Of a DNA stretch of 5,679 nucleotides, positions 5,296 to 5,679 are shown one piece after another (the first letter of the stretch is position 1; each line of letters opens with the position of its first letter). Source of the stretch: an uncultured Eubacterium sp. GTDB lineage: Bacteria; Bacillota; Clostridia; Lachnospirales; Lachnospiraceae. The stretch is taken from assembly GCA_904502145.1 (NCBI GenBank), contig CAJGDH010000128.1:1-5679 (forward strand), in the 5' to 3' direction. The position numbers and the translations under genes are program-made. Under the pieces are notes generated by a model. It was given only the letters and a program-made list of their open reading frames with translations, had not been told where the DNA came from and did no database searches.

Positions 5296-5679
5296 GGAGT
5301 TTATGAAGAACTGGTTGCAAGAGGGTTGATTGCCCAGGTGACAAATGAAGAGGAGATCAGAAAGATGATCAATGCCGGAGAGGCAACCTTCTATATCGGA
5401 TTTGATCCCACCGCAGACAGTCTTCATGTAGGACATTTTATGGCACTGTGTCTGATGAAGCGTCTCCAGATGGCCGGGAATAAACCGATCGCCCTTCTGG
5501 GTGGAGGAACCGGTATGATCGGTGATCCTTCCGGACGTACGGACATGCGCCAGATGATGACAAAAGAAACCATCGACCATAATATAGAATGTTTCCGGAA
5601 ACAAATGAGCCGTTTCATCGATTTTTCCGACGGCAAGGCATTGCTCGTCAACAATGCGGACTGGCTTCTGGATCTGAAC
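5293..5679 (+). CDS. tyrS: Tyrosyl-tRNA synthetase (3' partial)
   Basis: The first 129 residues of a class I aminoacyl-tRNA synthetase that charges tRNA-Tyr with tyrosine using ATP in the cytoplasm; the full family length is about 400-420, so two thirds lie beyond the window. Residue numbering coincides with the Geobacillus stearothermophilus enzyme: FYIGFDPTADSLHVGH carries Y34, G36, D38, T40, and the HIGH-type signature H45-V-G-H48. D78 lies in TGMIGDPSGR, a tyrosine-binding residue. Position 35 is Ile and position 51 Ala instead of the Cys and Thr of G. stearothermophilus, which are naturally variable. Rossmann fold only so far; the KMSKS loop and S4 domain are not reached. It has its own promoter in the end of the preceding gene and is otherwise unrelated in function to its neighbours. 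Confidence 0.96.
   Translation, partial: MGVYEELVARGLIAQVTNEEEIRKMINAGEATFYIGFDPTADSLHVGHFMALCLMKRLQMAGNKPIALLGGGTGMIGDPSGRTDMRQMMTKETIDHNIECFRKQMSRFIDFSDGKALLVNNADWLLDLN

Noticed and set aside
5242..5654. Overlapping - strand frames opposite tyrS
   Set aside because: Antisense to the conserved catalytic core of TyrRS, with no ribosome-binding site or known motif.
1..5679. CRISPR array, insertion sequence, tRNA or rRNA gene
   Set aside because: No regularly spaced repeats, transposase motifs, terminal inverted repeats or cloverleaf-like sequence were seen.

Overview
The window comes from a Gram-positive Firmicute, most likely a Clostridia member of the Lachnospiraceae type. The reasons are good purine-rich ribosome-binding sites, GC near 50% with mixed codon use, an IlvE and a short GlgB that read like clostridial versions, and a secreted Big-domain/C39-like protein. 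The genus is inference. All supported genes are on the + strand.

Layout: (1) bases 1-1089 hold the C-terminal part of a large, probably secreted protein: the end of a Big_2-like domain, a spacer, a Thr/Glu/Ser/Pro-rich linker and a C39-like cysteine peptidase domain. (2) A 154-base gap carries a perfect 14-bp inverted repeat that brackets the -35 element of a good promoter. (3) ilvE, branched-chain aminotransferase, 1244-2278 with a GTG start. (4) A 236-base gap holds an intrinsic terminator, an extended -10 promoter with dyad symmetry, and a leader ending in a strong ribosome-binding site. (5) glgB, glycogen branching enzyme, 2515-4422. (6) Two bases after the glgB stop, without a visible Shine-Dalgarno sequence, starts a second C39-like protein, 4425-5258, with no signal peptide. 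(7) The 3' end of that gene contains a near-consensus promoter for tyrS, tyrosyl-tRNA synthetase, which starts at 5293 and runs off the window.

The housekeeping genes (ilvE, glgB, tyrS) belong to unrelated pathways and are ordinary. The most interesting feature is that the window holds two homologous C39-like proteins of different architecture. One is a domain of a multi-domain, apparently exported protein; the other is a stand-alone, apparently cytoplasmic protein translated next to glgB. They share an unusual Cys-rich nucleophile motif (HGCAAC / HGCACC), a conserved NYSK...LYG block, an HTM...DSA His/Asp pair at identical spacing, and a GGF-(I/L)LV ending. I cannot tell from sequence alone whether they are active proteases, what they cleave, or whether they work together.
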